Shown piece after piece: positions 1 to 8,415 of a stretch of DNA of 64,000 nt. The translations under genes were made by a program, and so were the position numbers. The stretch is from UBA2136 sp047635695 (GTDB taxonomy: Bacteria; Pseudomonadota; Alphaproteobacteria; UBA2136). Below the pieces are notes generated by a model that saw only the letters and a list, made by a program, of their open reading frames with translations, was not told where the DNA came from and did not search any database. Location of the stretch: the NCBI GenBank assembly GCA_047635695.1, contig JBLILN010000005.1, positions 45,542 to 109,541 of the forward strand, in the 5' to 3' direction. The stretch's first letter is position 1, and the number at the start of each line of letters is the position of its first letter.

Positions 1-1
1 T

Positions 2-109
2 TTCGCCTTTGTACCCAATGACCTTGGTAAACACACGGCAGAAGAATATGCGGCAACAGGCAAGGCTTTATACAAGGACTTAGAAAAGCTTATAGCTGGA
101 GAGTTTTAA
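2..109 (+). CDS. 3' end of an unidentified gene (partial)
   Basis: The open frame runs in from the left edge and gives 35 residues ending in ...LEKLIAGEF before TAA. The tail is amphipathic and charged (TAEEYAATGKALYKDLEKL), as in the C-terminal helix of many small alpha/beta proteins. That is too little to assign a family. A strong intrinsic terminator follows 17 bases after the stop, which supports a real gene end here. Confidence 0.6.
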   Translation, partial: FAFVPNDLGKHTAEEYAATGKALYKDLEKLIAGEF

Positions 110-126
110 ATACTGTTTATCCAAAT

Positions 127-152
127 AAAAAGCACCTGTTTGGGTGCTTTTT
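127..152 (+). terminator. Bidirectional intrinsic terminator
   Basis: A 10-bp perfect stem (AAAAAGCACC / GGTGCTTTTT) closes a 6-base loop. A/T tracts on both sides let it end the partial gene on the plus strand and the inositol-monophosphatase-like gene on the minus strand. Confidence 0.85.
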
Positions 153-175
153 ATTATTATGGGTTAGAGCTGTCT

Positions 176-1006
176 TTAAACAGTTGCTAGAACTTTGAGT
201 AATTTACCCTGAAGTTTGTGGTTGGCGGCAATAATACTTGTGCTACCAATTTCAACGGTACTGTTATCAATTTCACAAGTGTAACCACCTGATTCACGGA
301 TAATGAACTCAGCAACCAATACGTCCATTGGGTTAAGGTTCATTGCAACCATGGCATCAAGCTTGGCAGCACTGAGGCTTAAAGCATCGTGGATAACGTT
401 ACCAGAGATGCGCGTGTGGCATTTGTGGGCACGTACTGCACGTATGGCATCTAAAAACTTCGTATCGTCTTCAGTGCTTGTAATAGGAGAGAATACTGAA
501 ACAAGGCTGTTTTCAAGCATGTCACGACCTGTCACACGTAAACGTCTTGTGCGGCTGCGCGCACCTTTACCTTTTTCAATGGCATAAATTTCGTTTGTAA
601 TAGGGTATAAAACAACAGCGCTTTCAGCTTTACCGTCAACCACGTAAGCGATGTAAATACATACATCTTCATTACCGTGGCTAAGGTTAACAAGGCTACC
701 GCAACTGTGGGCAACCCAAACAGCGCCTGTTGCTGGAATATCTGTATCGTCGCCATACATAACGACTGCTGCTTCTTGAGCGTATTTTTCAGAGATTTCT
801 TTACGGAAGAATTTAAGAAGTTTGTCGTTAACTTCAGTTGCTTGTTCAGCACCACCTTCTTTTGTTACTAGAGTTTGTTCAAGGTCACCGAACGCAAAAC
901 GGAAAGGGTTCATTGCTTTACGTACAAGAACTTCCATAATGTTTAACTGAGGGTTCTCAGAAAAGTTCATATCGCCGTCACGCATACGCTTCATAGACTG
1001 TTTCAT
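176..1006 (-). CDS. Inositol-monophosphatase family protein with a degenerate active site
   Basis: This 276-aa protein has the overall fold signature of the SuhB/IMPase family: a GDD motif at about residues 85-87, a block ending ...NLSHG at 107-111, and a C-terminal MDVLVAEFIIRESGG block at 227-241. The metal-binding motif, normally WVxDPxDGT, reads WVAHSCGS at 97-104, so both catalytic aspartates are gone; only the later Asp228 remains. In the family these Asp residues bind Mg2+ and are needed for phosphatase activity, so I infer a non-catalytic or altered protein. It lies 57 bases downstream of efp on the same strand, probably in one transcript. A functional suhB is commonly next to efp in Alphaproteobacteria. 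Family is clear; activity is doubtful. Confidence 0.85.
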   Translation of the reverse strand: MKQSMKRMRDGDMNFSENPQLNIMEVLVRKAMNPFRFAFGDLEQTLVTKEGGAEQATEVNDKLLKFFRKEISEKYAQEAAVVMYGDDTDIPATGAVWVAHSCGSLVNLSHGNEDVCIYIAYVVDGKAESAVVLYPITNEIYAIEKGKGARSRTRRLRVTGRDMLENSLVSVFSPITSTEDDTKFLDAIRAVRAHKCHTRISGNVIHDALSLSAAKLDAMVAMNLNPMDVLVAEFIIRESGGYTCEIDNSTVEIGSTSIIAANHKLQGKLLKVLATV

Positions 1007-1063
1007 AAAAAAGGTTTCCTATTTATATTTTCAAAAGAGCTGTGGTTTTATATGGTCGTTTGC

Positions 1064-1627
1064 TTACTTGGCGCGTTCCATATATGTACCGTCGGTAGTG
1101 TTTATCACAATATTCTCTCCAGAGGAAATGAATTGTGGCACTAAAACAGTTTCACCATTTTCTAAAACGGCAGGCTTAAAGGATGAAGATTGTGTTTGTC
1201 CTTTAACCACGGCATCAGCTTCAGTTATATTCATGGTAACTTTTTCTGGAATTTCAACCCCTATGGCTTTATCTTCATACATTTCTACCTTCACCATCAT
1301 GTTTTCTTGTAACCAAACACGTCCTTCGCCTAAAATATCATAATTTAGAGCAAGTTGTTCGTAGTTTACATTGTTCATGAAGTTCAGCATTTCGCCATCG
1401 TCGTAAAGATATTGCATTTCTACTTGGTCAAGACGTGCTTTTTCAACAGCTTCAGATGAACGGAAGCGTTGGTTTAGTTTTGTACCGTTAACGATGTCTT
1501 TCATTTCAGCTTGCGTGTATGCACCGCCTTTGCCAGGTTGGGTGTGCGCAATCTTTGCAACACGCCAAAGGTTACCTTGGTGTTCTATTATCATTCCTGG
1601 ACGAATTTGGTTGCCATTGATTCTCAT
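1064..1627 (-). CDS. efp: Translation elongation factor P
   Basis: This 187-aa protein has the usual EF-P length and three-domain layout. The N-terminal KOW-like domain carries the loop PGKGGAY, whose lysine near residue 33 is the site modified by EpmA-type enzymes in many bacteria. The central OB domain and the C-terminal domain ending in SSGENIVINTTDGTYMER follow. EF-P binds between the P and E sites of the ribosome and relieves stalling at polyproline stretches. It heads the minus-strand pair with the inositol-monophosphatase-like gene and is divergent from the gene at 1690 with only 62 bases between them, so the two promoters must lie back to back. Confidence 0.97.
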   Translation of the reverse strand: MRINGNQIRPGMIIEHQGNLWRVAKIAHTQPGKGGAYTQAEMKDIVNGTKLNQRFRSSEAVEKARLDQVEMQYLYDDGEMLNFMNNVNYEQLALNYDILGEGRVWLQENMMVKVEMYEDKAIGVEIPEKVTMNITEADAVVKGQTQSSSFKPAVLENGETVLVPQFISSGENIVINTTDGTYMERAK

Positions 1628-1689
1628 GAAAGCTTATCCTTAACTTCAGTAATTTATAATCATATATGATAAGGTAGCAATAGGGGCCC

Positions 1690-2529
1690 ATGAAATCAAC
1701 TGTTCGATTCGAAATAAGGCACTTTTATGCCACTTTAACACTCTTATTCTTTGTTATGGCCTCTATTCAGCCAGCATTAGCGGGTTACGGGCTTAAATTA
1801 AAAGACGCATACCTAACTTTTTTTATTGAAGTTGACGACAACCGTATTGCCAAGCTTATAGGTTTACCTTTAGAAGGTGACTATTTATTTGATCTTAATA
1901 AGGCGTCTCTTATTTTTACACCGCAGGGTTCTGAGGTTGCTTATAAATTAAGTGTTTCCCCGCTTGAGCGCGCATTACCAAAAGCACTTTTTTCACGTGA
2001 TACTAAGCGTGATGGTGTGTTTTTACTCGGTTACGACACGGTTCATTGGCGTTTATCGACAAACAATAAAGACTGCAAGGAAATATATTCATCAAAAAAA
2101 CTAGGTGACATGGCAAAAATCACCATGACAGACCTTTCACGTATTAATATAGCCTTGGCTTATATAACAGGGCAAAATTTAAGTAACCCTTGTTCAAGCC
2201 ATGTTGTTTCGAAGGCTGTGGGTAATATGATGGGCTTACCGCTTCATTCTTATAGTATGGAAGATAGTAGCGACTTTGAAGTTAAAAAAATCCTTGAAGA
2301 CGTGACGCTTACAGGGCATAAAATGCCTGAAAATATTGTTCCTTTTAATGAGGATGCACAGGCCGACTACTTAGAAACACTGTTAACCGAAAATGCTTAT
2401 AAAAGTTACTTGCAAACGGTTAAGCTTTTAGGGAAAAGCGGTATTACCAAGGTCAAGGCCTTGAAACAGTTATTAAAATGGCCTGAAAATCGTCGAAAGA
2501 TTTTACCAAACATAGGCTTGGTACCGTAA
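1690..2529 (+). CDS. Unknown exported protein
   Basis: I do not recognise this 279-aa protein. It begins with a basic segment and a hydrophobic stretch (residues about 13-30) ending ASIQPALA-G, a good signal peptidase I site, so it is probably periplasmic. The mature part is mixed alpha/beta with isolated cysteines near residues 127 and 168 and a basic C-terminal helix (LKQLLKWPENRRK). No lipobox or transmembrane segment follows the signal. It is divergent from efp and its stop lies 3 bases from the end of the convergent gene at 2533. Confidence 0.75.
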   Translation: MKSTVRFEIRHFYATLTLLFFVMASIQPALAGYGLKLKDAYLTFFIEVDDNRIAKLIGLPLEGDYLFDLNKASLIFTPQGSEVAYKLSVSPLERALPKALFSRDTKRDGVFLLGYDTVHWRLSTNNKDCKEIYSSKKLGDMAKITMTDLSRINIALAYITGQNLSNPCSSHVVSKAVGNMMGLPLHSYSMEDSSDFEVKKILEDVTLTGHKMPENIVPFNEDAQADYLETLLTENAYKSYLQTVKLLGKSGITKVKALKQLLKWPENRRKILPNIGLVP

Positions 2530-2532
2530 GGT

Positions 2533-3060
2533 TTATGCTTGAACTTTTGTAACTTTTGCGTCTAACGTACCCTTACCACCCTTAATAACATCAAAAATGA
2601 AGGCGCTTTTTTGCCAAGGGTCTTGCCCTGTGAACAATGGCTTATCGTAGGCCTTTAATTGTGTGCATAGTGTTTTAACGTCTTTATTAGAGGCACCAAA
2701 ATGTTTGAGTATATTTTTAGGGATATGCAGGTCAACAAGTTTAGAATCAGTGCCATCAAGCGCTGTATGCAAGGTGTTTAATAATCGGGTTAATGACCCT
2801 TCGTCAAAGCAGTGGTGCGGAATAGCGAGTGTTACTTCAACTGTATCAGCCTCAACATAATGGGCGCAAACAGGCCTTGCAATAGGGCTGCTTTTATTTG
2901 TCATGGAAGGGTAAAAACGTTCGATATTATTACCATTGGCGGCATTGCTTATAATACGTGTGGCGTCACTGGTGCTTAATTCAGCACCTTTAACTTCAAA
3001 GCTCGCTAAAATATCTGTAGCGTCAGTTGAATGGTCGGTATTAAGCTTTGTTATGTTCAC
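2533..3060 (-). CDS. Unknown cytoplasmic protein
   Basis: The 175-aa product has no signal peptide or membrane segment and no motif I recognise. It contains a central beta-rich part (VEVTLAIPHHCFDEGSL) and helices with several Asp/Lys residues. It is convergent with the gene at 1690, only 3 bases apart and without a visible terminator between them, so the transcripts probably overlap. The 210 bases upstream are AT-rich and contain no other gene. It is long and has protein-like composition, so I take it as real but functionally unassigned. Confidence 0.65.
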   Translation of the reverse strand: MNITKLNTDHSTDATDILASFEVKGAELSTSDATRIISNAANGNNIERFYPSMTNKSSPIARPVCAHYVEADTVEVTLAIPHHCFDEGSLTRLLNTLHTALDGTDSKLVDLHIPKNILKHFGASNKDVKTLCTQLKAYDKPLFTGQDPWQKSAFIFDVIKGGKGTLDAKVTKVQA

Positions 3061-3270
3061 GTTTATAAATGCCTCTAAAATAAAATTGACTTGATGTTAT
3101 TATATGTATGTAAGGGAGGGGCATAAATCAACCTCTGTGTGCTTAATTTAATTAATTTTATGGATGTATATGTAGGAGGTTTATGTCAAAATCTTTGATA
3201 TAAATACACTTTTAGTATTTACAATAAACCTAAAAAAATGAATTTTAAATTCAATAGGTGCTGTTGATTT

Positions 3271-5196
3271 CTAGTAAACAATATTTGCGAGATATTGATC
3301 TATGGGGTCTTTGTGGCCTGCGCATTTTTGTACGTAACGGTAAATATAGTAGCTTTCGCCATGTTTTGGCTCTATATAACTTTCTTCTTTAAAGCATCCA
3401 TAGCTTATAAGCTTACGTAAGTTTTTATGTGCGTTAAAGCTTGTGTCGAAGGCGGGGTTCATCACGTTGTTTTTTGTTACCCACATGGTCATGCGTTGGT
3501 TAAGAGCCGCATTTAAAATATCGGTTGGGCTGCCGTAAGCCACAGGAATTTTTTCTTGGAAGACAGCCGGTGCGTAAATACCCTTTGATCCCAGCTGATA
3601 GTTCATGGTACCAAGTTCTGTATAAACAACACGGTCACCTTTTTCCATCGTGCTCTTTAAGTACTGTGCAAGAGGTAAAGCAGGTGATTTTTGTGCAATA
3701 TATGTTGAAAGCGAATCCTTTTTAAAGAAGACCGCAATAGCAGGTTTATTCATACCAACAGAAATACCCATTTGAATAGCAACAAGTACAAAAATACTGG
3801 CAAGCATGGTACTGCGCAGGGCAAAGCCACTTCTGGCAATAAGGTTTTGACCCACAACCCAAGCCGGTAAAGCAAGTAGTGGGAATGTTGCTAATAGGTA
3901 CTTAGGTTCCATTGAGAAACCATAGGAGAACCATAAGGCATAGTATATACAAAATATAGCGACATGAAGTTCTAGTACACCAATGGTTTTTTCCCAGCTC
4001 ATGAACGGGAAACGACGCATAAGAAGCATCATGCTTGGTACGAGCGCCATCAAAAAGACAGGGCCAAGGCCTAAATGTGCAATGCCAAGGTTACGTGCAT
4101 TCATGGTCACTTCAAGTGGGTAGTTAAACATCATGTTTAATTTTGTGCGTTCCATCATTTCAGCTTCAGGCACGTAGTGGTTATTGAAAAATGTTTGTTG
4201 TGCAGCTGACCATGTTTCTGGTGCTGTGATATCGGTTAAAAATGGTAAAAAGAAGGACCCTGTCTGTTGAAATGCCCATAAGTAAAATGGTGCAACTACT
4301 AACATAGCCACAAAACTGTACAAGGCTGTATGTACCAGGCATTTTTTGTAACCAAAATCTTTGTTTATCATAACAAGAGCCGCTAACATAGCGCCTGCGG
4401 CAAATAAGCCTGTAATATGTATGTTACATGCACCTGCTATGAGAATAGCGCTAAGAATAAGCCATGAAAGACGTTCACTGCGTGCGTATAAAAAGAGCGA
4501 TAATGCACTTAAAGTAATAAGCCCCATAAGGCGTGGCTCAATAATACCTGTGCCTGCTGTATAGGTGAGGGCGGGAAGCGTGAAGACAACCGTTGCAAAC
4601 AACCACGAAGGTGCTGTGCGCAGGCGGCGGCGTGCAAGTGCAAATGCAGCAAGGCCAGCCATAATGCTCATGGACCAGTTGTGAAGCATCATTAATGTTT
4701 CACCACCTACAATATAGGACGCTGCACTTATAACGTGGCTTACCAGTGGCCCTGCATTTGCAAATGTATTTGTGTCGGCGACAAGCGTTCCTGTTTCTGC
4801 AATGGTTTTAGGTAAAGCAAAGTGGTAAGCAAGGCTTGAGCTTTCGGTTGGTGCAATCATACTTGCTGGTAATGTTAAAAGGGCGGCTAAAATAAATAAA
4901 CTACTTAAAAAATGCCCTTGATCAAAATGTGTGAGCGTGTTTTTTTTCTTGTTTCTAATGAGAATGGTTGCCGATGCAATCACAAGTACAGTTGTAACAG
5001 AGGTAATATTTAAAGAGCCTGCTATACTTAAAACGGTAAAAATAAGGCCAACAGCAACATAGCCCAACCAGTATGCAAATGTAAGCTTGGTAATACCTGT
5101 TAAATTATGACAGCCAATAACTTTAAGGCTTATGCGACCAAGAAGCATGATACTGAGTATCCAAGGAAGTAATAATAAAAATGTAAATTGCCCCAC
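3271..5196 (-). CDS. Polytopic glycosyltransferase-like membrane protein (GT39/ArnT-like)
   Basis: This 641-aa protein has about eleven to thirteen hydrophobic segments spread over residues 1-490 and a C-terminal soluble domain of about 150 residues. After the third helix there is a loop reading ESSSLAYHFALPKTIAETG. This resembles the first periplasmic loop of PMT/ArnT-type transferases, where a 'YHFALP' segment follows an acidic residue. Members of that superfamily move sugars from polyprenyl-phosphate carriers to lipids or proteins at the outer face of the inner membrane. Substrate cannot be read from the sequence. It stands alone, with more than 350 bases on its upstream side. Confidence 0.7.
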   Translation of the reverse strand: MGQFTFLLLLPWILSIMLLGRISLKVIGCHNLTGITKLTFAYWLGYVAVGLIFTVLSIAGSLNITSVTTVLVIASATILIRNKKKNTLTHFDQGHFLSSLFILAALLTLPASMIAPTESSSLAYHFALPKTIAETGTLVADTNTFANAGPLVSHVISAASYIVGGETLMMLHNWSMSIMAGLAAFALARRRLRTAPSWLFATVVFTLPALTYTAGTGIIEPRLMGLITLSALSLFLYARSERLSWLILSAILIAGACNIHITGLFAAGAMLAALVMINKDFGYKKCLVHTALYSFVAMLVVAPFYLWAFQQTGSFFLPFLTDITAPETWSAAQQTFFNNHYVPEAEMMERTKLNMMFNYPLEVTMNARNLGIAHLGLGPVFLMALVPSMMLLMRRFPFMSWEKTIGVLELHVAIFCIYYALWFSYGFSMEPKYLLATFPLLALPAWVVGQNLIARSGFALRSTMLASIFVLVAIQMGISVGMNKPAIAVFFKKDSLSTYIAQKSPALPLAQYLKSTMEKGDRVVYTELGTMNYQLGSKGIYAPAVFQEKIPVAYGSPTDILNAALNQRMTMWVTKNNVMNPAFDTSFNAHKNLRKLISYGCFKEESYIEPKHGESYYIYRYVQKCAGHKDPIDQYLANIVY

Positions 5197-5566
5197 TGTG
5201 CTTTGCCCTTATAAACGCGTTAACCGATAAAAATTGAATGGAAGATTGACGTAAAAACGTCCTTATATTGCCCGAGCCAAAGGCTTAGAGCTACGATGAC
5301 CCAACTGGTCATAAATATAGGTGATGCTGTTCTTACTATCCACTTCATGGACGGAGACTATAGAGAATTCAAAAATGAGATACAATAGCAACAAGGACAG
5401 TTTGTGACTAAAAATTCATCAGACATATGATTGTTGAGCAATACAGCCATTTCAAGGGCTTCGTCTTATATAACTATTGTTTACAACTGTTGCAAAGATA
5501 CAATTTCTGCTATGTGCCTATTTCTATATGTGATACCTGTGACTGTGCTGTGGCGCTATCATGTAT
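5197..5566. other. 370-base gap with no convincing gene
   Basis: This stretch lies upstream of the glycosyltransferase-like gene and must carry its minus-strand promoter. A 30-codon plus-strand frame at 5296-5388 looks protein-like (begins MTQLVINIGDAVL) but has no good ribosome binding site. A small dyad GACGT-AAAA-ACGTC lies near 5249. I see no RNA gene. Confidence 0.4.
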
Positions 5567-5596
5567 AAAAAAAATCCCGACAAATCGGGCTTTTTT
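5567..5596 (-). terminator. Intrinsic terminator after the chemoreceptor gene
   Basis: The stem CCCGA/TCGGG with a CAAA loop is extended by A8 on one side and T6 on the other, so it works in both directions. It lies 24 bases beyond the stop of the minus-strand chemoreceptor. Confidence 0.8.
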
Positions 5597-5619
5597 GTGA
5601 TTGAGACAAAAACGTTTTA

Positions 5620-7155
5620 TTACGTACGGAATTTTTCAAGCTGTGCTTGTAGGTTTTCAGATTCCGTTTTGACATCATTTGCCGCTTCGTCATTGGCCAT
5701 GATGTTGGTTGTCATTTCTTCCATGTTTGATGAGAATTCGTGCATGGTAGATGACACTTCCTGAATCGCCGTTGACTGTTGTTCTAAGGCATGTGAAACG
5801 CTTGATATACTCCCAGAAACCTCTTCGATAGAAGATGAGATTTTTGTGAACGATGTCGTTGTTAGCCCCACATTTTGCTGTAATTCAGAAATCACGGAAG
5901 TAATACGCTGTGTGGACTCGTTGGTGTTTGCTGCGAGTTTTCTAACCTCATCAGCCACAACGGCGAAGCCACGACCCGCATCACCCGCTCTTGCCGCTTC
6001 AATAGCTGCGTTAAGGGCGAGAAGGTTAATTTGATCAGAGATATCTTCAATCACCTTAATGACCTCAACAATCTGATCGGAATTGCTTTGCAATGTACGC
6101 ATTACTTTATCTGATTCACCTGTTTCTGCTGATACAAGGTCGATGTTTGATCTCGCACCTTGTGAAAGAGCATTAATTTCATGAATAGTGGAAGATGTTT
6201 CTTCTACTGCAGCCACAATTTGAGTGATCGAATCTTTTTGCCTGTTGCTAAAGTCACTCATGGTTGCTGAACGCTCACCCATTTCTTCTGCAGAATTGTG
6301 CATACTGCCTGAAGCTGCTGTAATGCTATGAATTTGCGCTTTCAAATTCTCTACAAACAAGTTGAATTTTTTGGCAGCTTGGCCAATTTCGTCTTGGCTA
6401 TTGCTGTCAACAGTAACGGTTAAGTCGTTGCTTGCAAGTATATCTAAACCTGTTGCGATCTTTTGAATAGACCCCACAATTTGTCTTGAAACAATAACAC
6501 CAAAAACAATGGCAGTCGTTGCGATAACAAGTAATGTAATACCAAGGATTATGATATTTTTAATAAAGTGTTGATCTGCCGTTTTTATAGCGTGCACTTT
6601 AAATACTTCTACCATTTTATCAATGGCTTCTGTTGGGGCACGGTCAATACCTGAAACAAGCTTATCGACTTTTTCAATGGACGACAAATCACTGTGGTCA
6701 TATGATTTAAGCGCTTCTCTGTAAGAGTCGATCATGTTTTTATAGTCGGTGCGTAATGTAACAATCAGGCTGTTATTAAGGCCTTCACTTTTGAAAACAC
6801 TGTCAATATCTTTAAGGGAGTTGTCAATGTCAACATAACGCTTTTCAACACGTTCCCAATATTTAATGAACTGCTTTTTGTTTTGACCACGTATAAGAGT
6901 GTTTTTCCATTCTTGTACCTGCGTTTTAAAGTTAACTTGCGCGGCTCTTGTGTTATCTAACTTTTCTAGGTAAAAATGGTTTTCTAAATTACCTTGATAC
7001 TGCCCGTATGCCCCAAGTGAAGCGACAAGTACAAGTGCCATTATAAATACTGTTGTATAGGCCATTAATTGTTTCGATATGGAAATGTCTTGTAAAGATC
7101 TCATGGTGTTAAATGCCTTTTTGTTTTTATTAAGTTCATTATCACGATCATACAC
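5620..7155 (-). CDS. Methyl-accepting chemotaxis protein
   Basis: The 511-aa product is a classic chemoreceptor. It has a transmembrane helix at about 30-52, a helical periplasmic domain of about 145 residues with many charged residues (four-helix-bundle type), a second transmembrane helix at about 198-220, a HAMP domain, and a cytoplasmic coiled coil. The conserved hairpin tip NLLALNAAIEAARAG lies near residues 370-385, followed by GRGFAVVADEVRKLA. It senses a ligand outside the inner membrane and controls CheA through CheW. No che genes are in the window, so it is an orphan receptor. The start at 7155 adds a polar N-terminal tail; a methionine at residue 18 (MRSLQDISISKQLMAY) is an alternative. 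Confidence 0.95.
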   Translation of the reverse strand: MYDRDNELNKNKKAFNTMRSLQDISISKQLMAYTTVFIMALVLVASLGAYGQYQGNLENHFYLEKLDNTRAAQVNFKTQVQEWKNTLIRGQNKKQFIKYWERVEKRYVDIDNSLKDIDSVFKSEGLNNSLIVTLRTDYKNMIDSYREALKSYDHSDLSSIEKVDKLVSGIDRAPTEAIDKMVEVFKVHAIKTADQHFIKNIIILGITLLVIATTAIVFGVIVSRQIVGSIQKIATGLDILASNDLTVTVDSNSQDEIGQAAKKFNLFVENLKAQIHSITAASGSMHNSAEEMGERSATMSDFSNRQKDSITQIVAAVEETSSTIHEINALSQGARSNIDLVSAETGESDKVMRTLQSNSDQIVEVIKVIEDISDQINLLALNAAIEAARAGDAGRGFAVVADEVRKLAANTNESTQRITSVISELQQNVGLTTTSFTKISSSIEEVSGSISSVSHALEQQSTAIQEVSSTMHEFSSNMEEMTTNIMANDEAANDVKTESENLQAQLEKFRT

Positions 7156-7318
7156 ATTTTTTATGTGCCCTCTTAATAAGTATAAGAGTTACTTATCTGT
7201 AAAACAAGTATTTGAAGTGTTGTATGTCGCTTTTATTATTGAAATTAAGGGGTGTTTGAAAGGTGTTATGGTTTTTGTGGTTTTTTTTTAATACGTTATG
7301 TCGTTGCCGTTTCGGCAT

Positions 7319-7340
7319 AAAAAAACACCCGTAAGGGTGG
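7319..7340 (-). terminator. Intrinsic terminator, probably the original tRNA-Met terminator
   Basis: Read on the minus strand this is CACCC-TTAC-GGGTG followed by seven T residues. It has no T-tract in the plus direction. Nothing on the minus strand now reads into it except the 3'-end fragment of tRNA-Met at 7357-7376, 17 bases away. I infer that it terminated tRNA-Met before the island separated the two. Confidence 0.65.
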
Positions 7341-7356
7341 CTATTACTTATTCAAA

Positions 7357-7376
7357 AAATGGTGGCGATGCAGAGA
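7357..7376. repeat. Distal attachment-site copy (tRNA-Met 3' end)
   Basis: These 20 bases are identical to 15150-15169, which cover the last 17 bases of tRNA-Met including CCA plus three bases beyond. Such a duplication of a tRNA 3' end is the hallmark of site-specific integration by a tyrosine recombinase. It marks the left boundary of the island. Confidence 0.85.
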
Positions 7377-7455
7377 TACGCTCAAGCCATGTCGGCACTA
7401 ATCAAATCAACAGCTTACGCTTAAGTGGTTGAAATATTTGTCTCACCTAATTGTA
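7377..7455. repeat. att-arm repeat, copy 1
   Basis: By hand alignment this 79-base block matches 10321-10399 with 6 mismatches. It contains two near-identical direct repeats, TACGCTCAAG at 7377 and TACGCTTAAG at 7416, plausible integrase arm-binding sites. It directly adjoins the 20-bp attachment core. Confidence 0.8.
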
Positions 7456-7522
7456 CTAAATATTATTAGGTTCTGCAAGGATGTACATTGACGTATTTTT
7501 TGATGGTGACACATGATACAGC

Positions 7523-7543
7523 TTAAATACCTTGCGTATTTAA
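7523..7543. promoter_or_regulatory. Perfect dyad upstream of luxR (candidate operator)
   Basis: TTAAATAC and GTATTTAA form 8-bp perfect inverted arms around a 5-base centre. It lies about 70 bases before the predicted luxR transcription start, a usual distance for an activator site. Which protein binds is not known. Confidence 0.5.
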
Positions 7544-7567
7544 TATAACATATTGTTTAATATAGAT

Positions 7568-7596
7568 TTGAAAAGGGTGTTAGCAATACCTATAAT
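7568..7596 (+). promoter_or_regulatory. luxR promoter
   Basis: TTGAAA (7568-7573) and a consensus TATAAT (7591-7596) are separated by 17 bases. They fit a vegetative sigma factor, with transcription starting near 7603, about 23 bases before the luxR start codon. Confidence 0.65.
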
Positions 7597-7625
7597 ATTT
7601 ATATGAGTGTGAATTAAGGAAAAAA

Positions 7626-8363
7626 ATGCATCAAGTTGTACTAGACTTTATAGATAAGGCAAGGCACTGTAAAACAATCGAAGAGCTTAGCACTGCGGTT
7701 CAGTGTATCTTTGAACAGCTTGGTTTCCCATTATGGGCATACCAAACCTATGATGAGGTTATTATGGCTGAGGCTAGCCCCATCTTTATTCATAACTTCC
7801 CTGAAAAGTGGGGTGAGTATTATATGGACAATAATTGTATTGAAGTTGACCCTGTTATAAAGCTGAGTAAAAAATCGATTGTGCCATTTCAATGGTCTCA
7901 AGCTTATACCATTGAGGATAATAAAAAAGAAGGGGTAAAGGAATACCAGTCTACCGCATCTGATTTTAATATGAATGACGGTATAACAATACCAATTATA
8001 GGCGGCAATGGCAGGTCTTCTCTTCTTTCATTGTCTACTTCTTATAAAGATGAGGAGTTTCAAAAGCTGATGTCTGAACATCAGGAAACGCTTATGCTTG
8101 TTTCGCTTTCATTTCATTCAATTGCAAAAGACCTTATAAGAGACGGTAACCTAACTATTTCACGAGCTGACTTAACTGACCGCGAGAGAGAATGCTTGCT
8201 GTGGACGGCTAAAGGCAAGAGTTGCTGGGGTATTTCTATGATATTAGGCATTTCAGAGCGGACAGTCTTGTATCATTTATCAAATGCCAAAAATAAATTT
8301 AAAGTTTCTAGTAAATACCACTTGGTCGCTAAGGCAATAGCAGAGGGGTACATTACAATCTGA
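7626..8363 (+). CDS. LuxR-family quorum-sensing transcription factor
   Basis: The 245-aa protein has the length of acyl-homoserine-lactone receptors. The N-terminal ligand domain keeps the family residues Trp62, Tyr66, Asp75-Pro76 and Trp90 (equivalent to W57, Y61, D70, P71 and W85 in the usual TraR numbering). The C-terminal HTH (about 180-240) has LTDRERECLLWTAKGKS and the recognition helix region ISERTVLYHLSNAKNK. A Shine-Dalgarno AAGGA lies 7 bases before the ATG. It sits directly upstream of luxI in the same direction, so the pair very probably forms one circuit. It is inside the tRNA-Met island and therefore likely acquired. Confidence 0.93.
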   Translation: MHQVVLDFIDKARHCKTIEELSTAVQCIFEQLGFPLWAYQTYDEVIMAEASPIFIHNFPEKWGEYYMDNNCIEVDPVIKLSKKSIVPFQWSQAYTIEDNKKEGVKEYQSTASDFNMNDGITIPIIGGNGRSSLLSLSTSYKDEEFQKLMSEHQETLMLVSLSFHSIAKDLIRDGNLTISRADLTDRERECLLWTAKGKSCWGISMILGISERTVLYHLSNAKNKFKVSSKYHLVAKAIAEGYITI

Positions 8364-8380
8364 CCACTTAATTGCGGACT

Positions 8381-8415
8381 TTGACAGGTTATTTCAAAAC
8401 CTGAATAGCTATAAA
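8381..8415 (+). promoter_or_regulatory. luxI promoter with lux-box-like dyad
   Basis: A perfect -35 hexamer TTGACA (8381-8386) overlaps a 19-bp dyad at 8385-8403, CAGGTT-N7-AACCTG, similar in size and arm sequence to lux boxes. A TATAAA lies at 8410-8415; spacing from the -35 is 23 bases, longer than the optimum. A better-spaced but poor -10 would be AATAGC at 8404. The cognate LuxR is the obvious candidate ligand-dependent regulator. Confidence 0.55.

Noticed and set aside
532..855. A 107-codon frame within the inositol-monophosphatase-like gene
   Set aside because: It lies in another frame of a gene whose family is clear over its whole length.
5296..5388. A 30-codon protein-like frame upstream of the glycosyltransferase-like gene
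   Set aside because: No good ribosome binding site and too short to judge; mentioned only within the gap.
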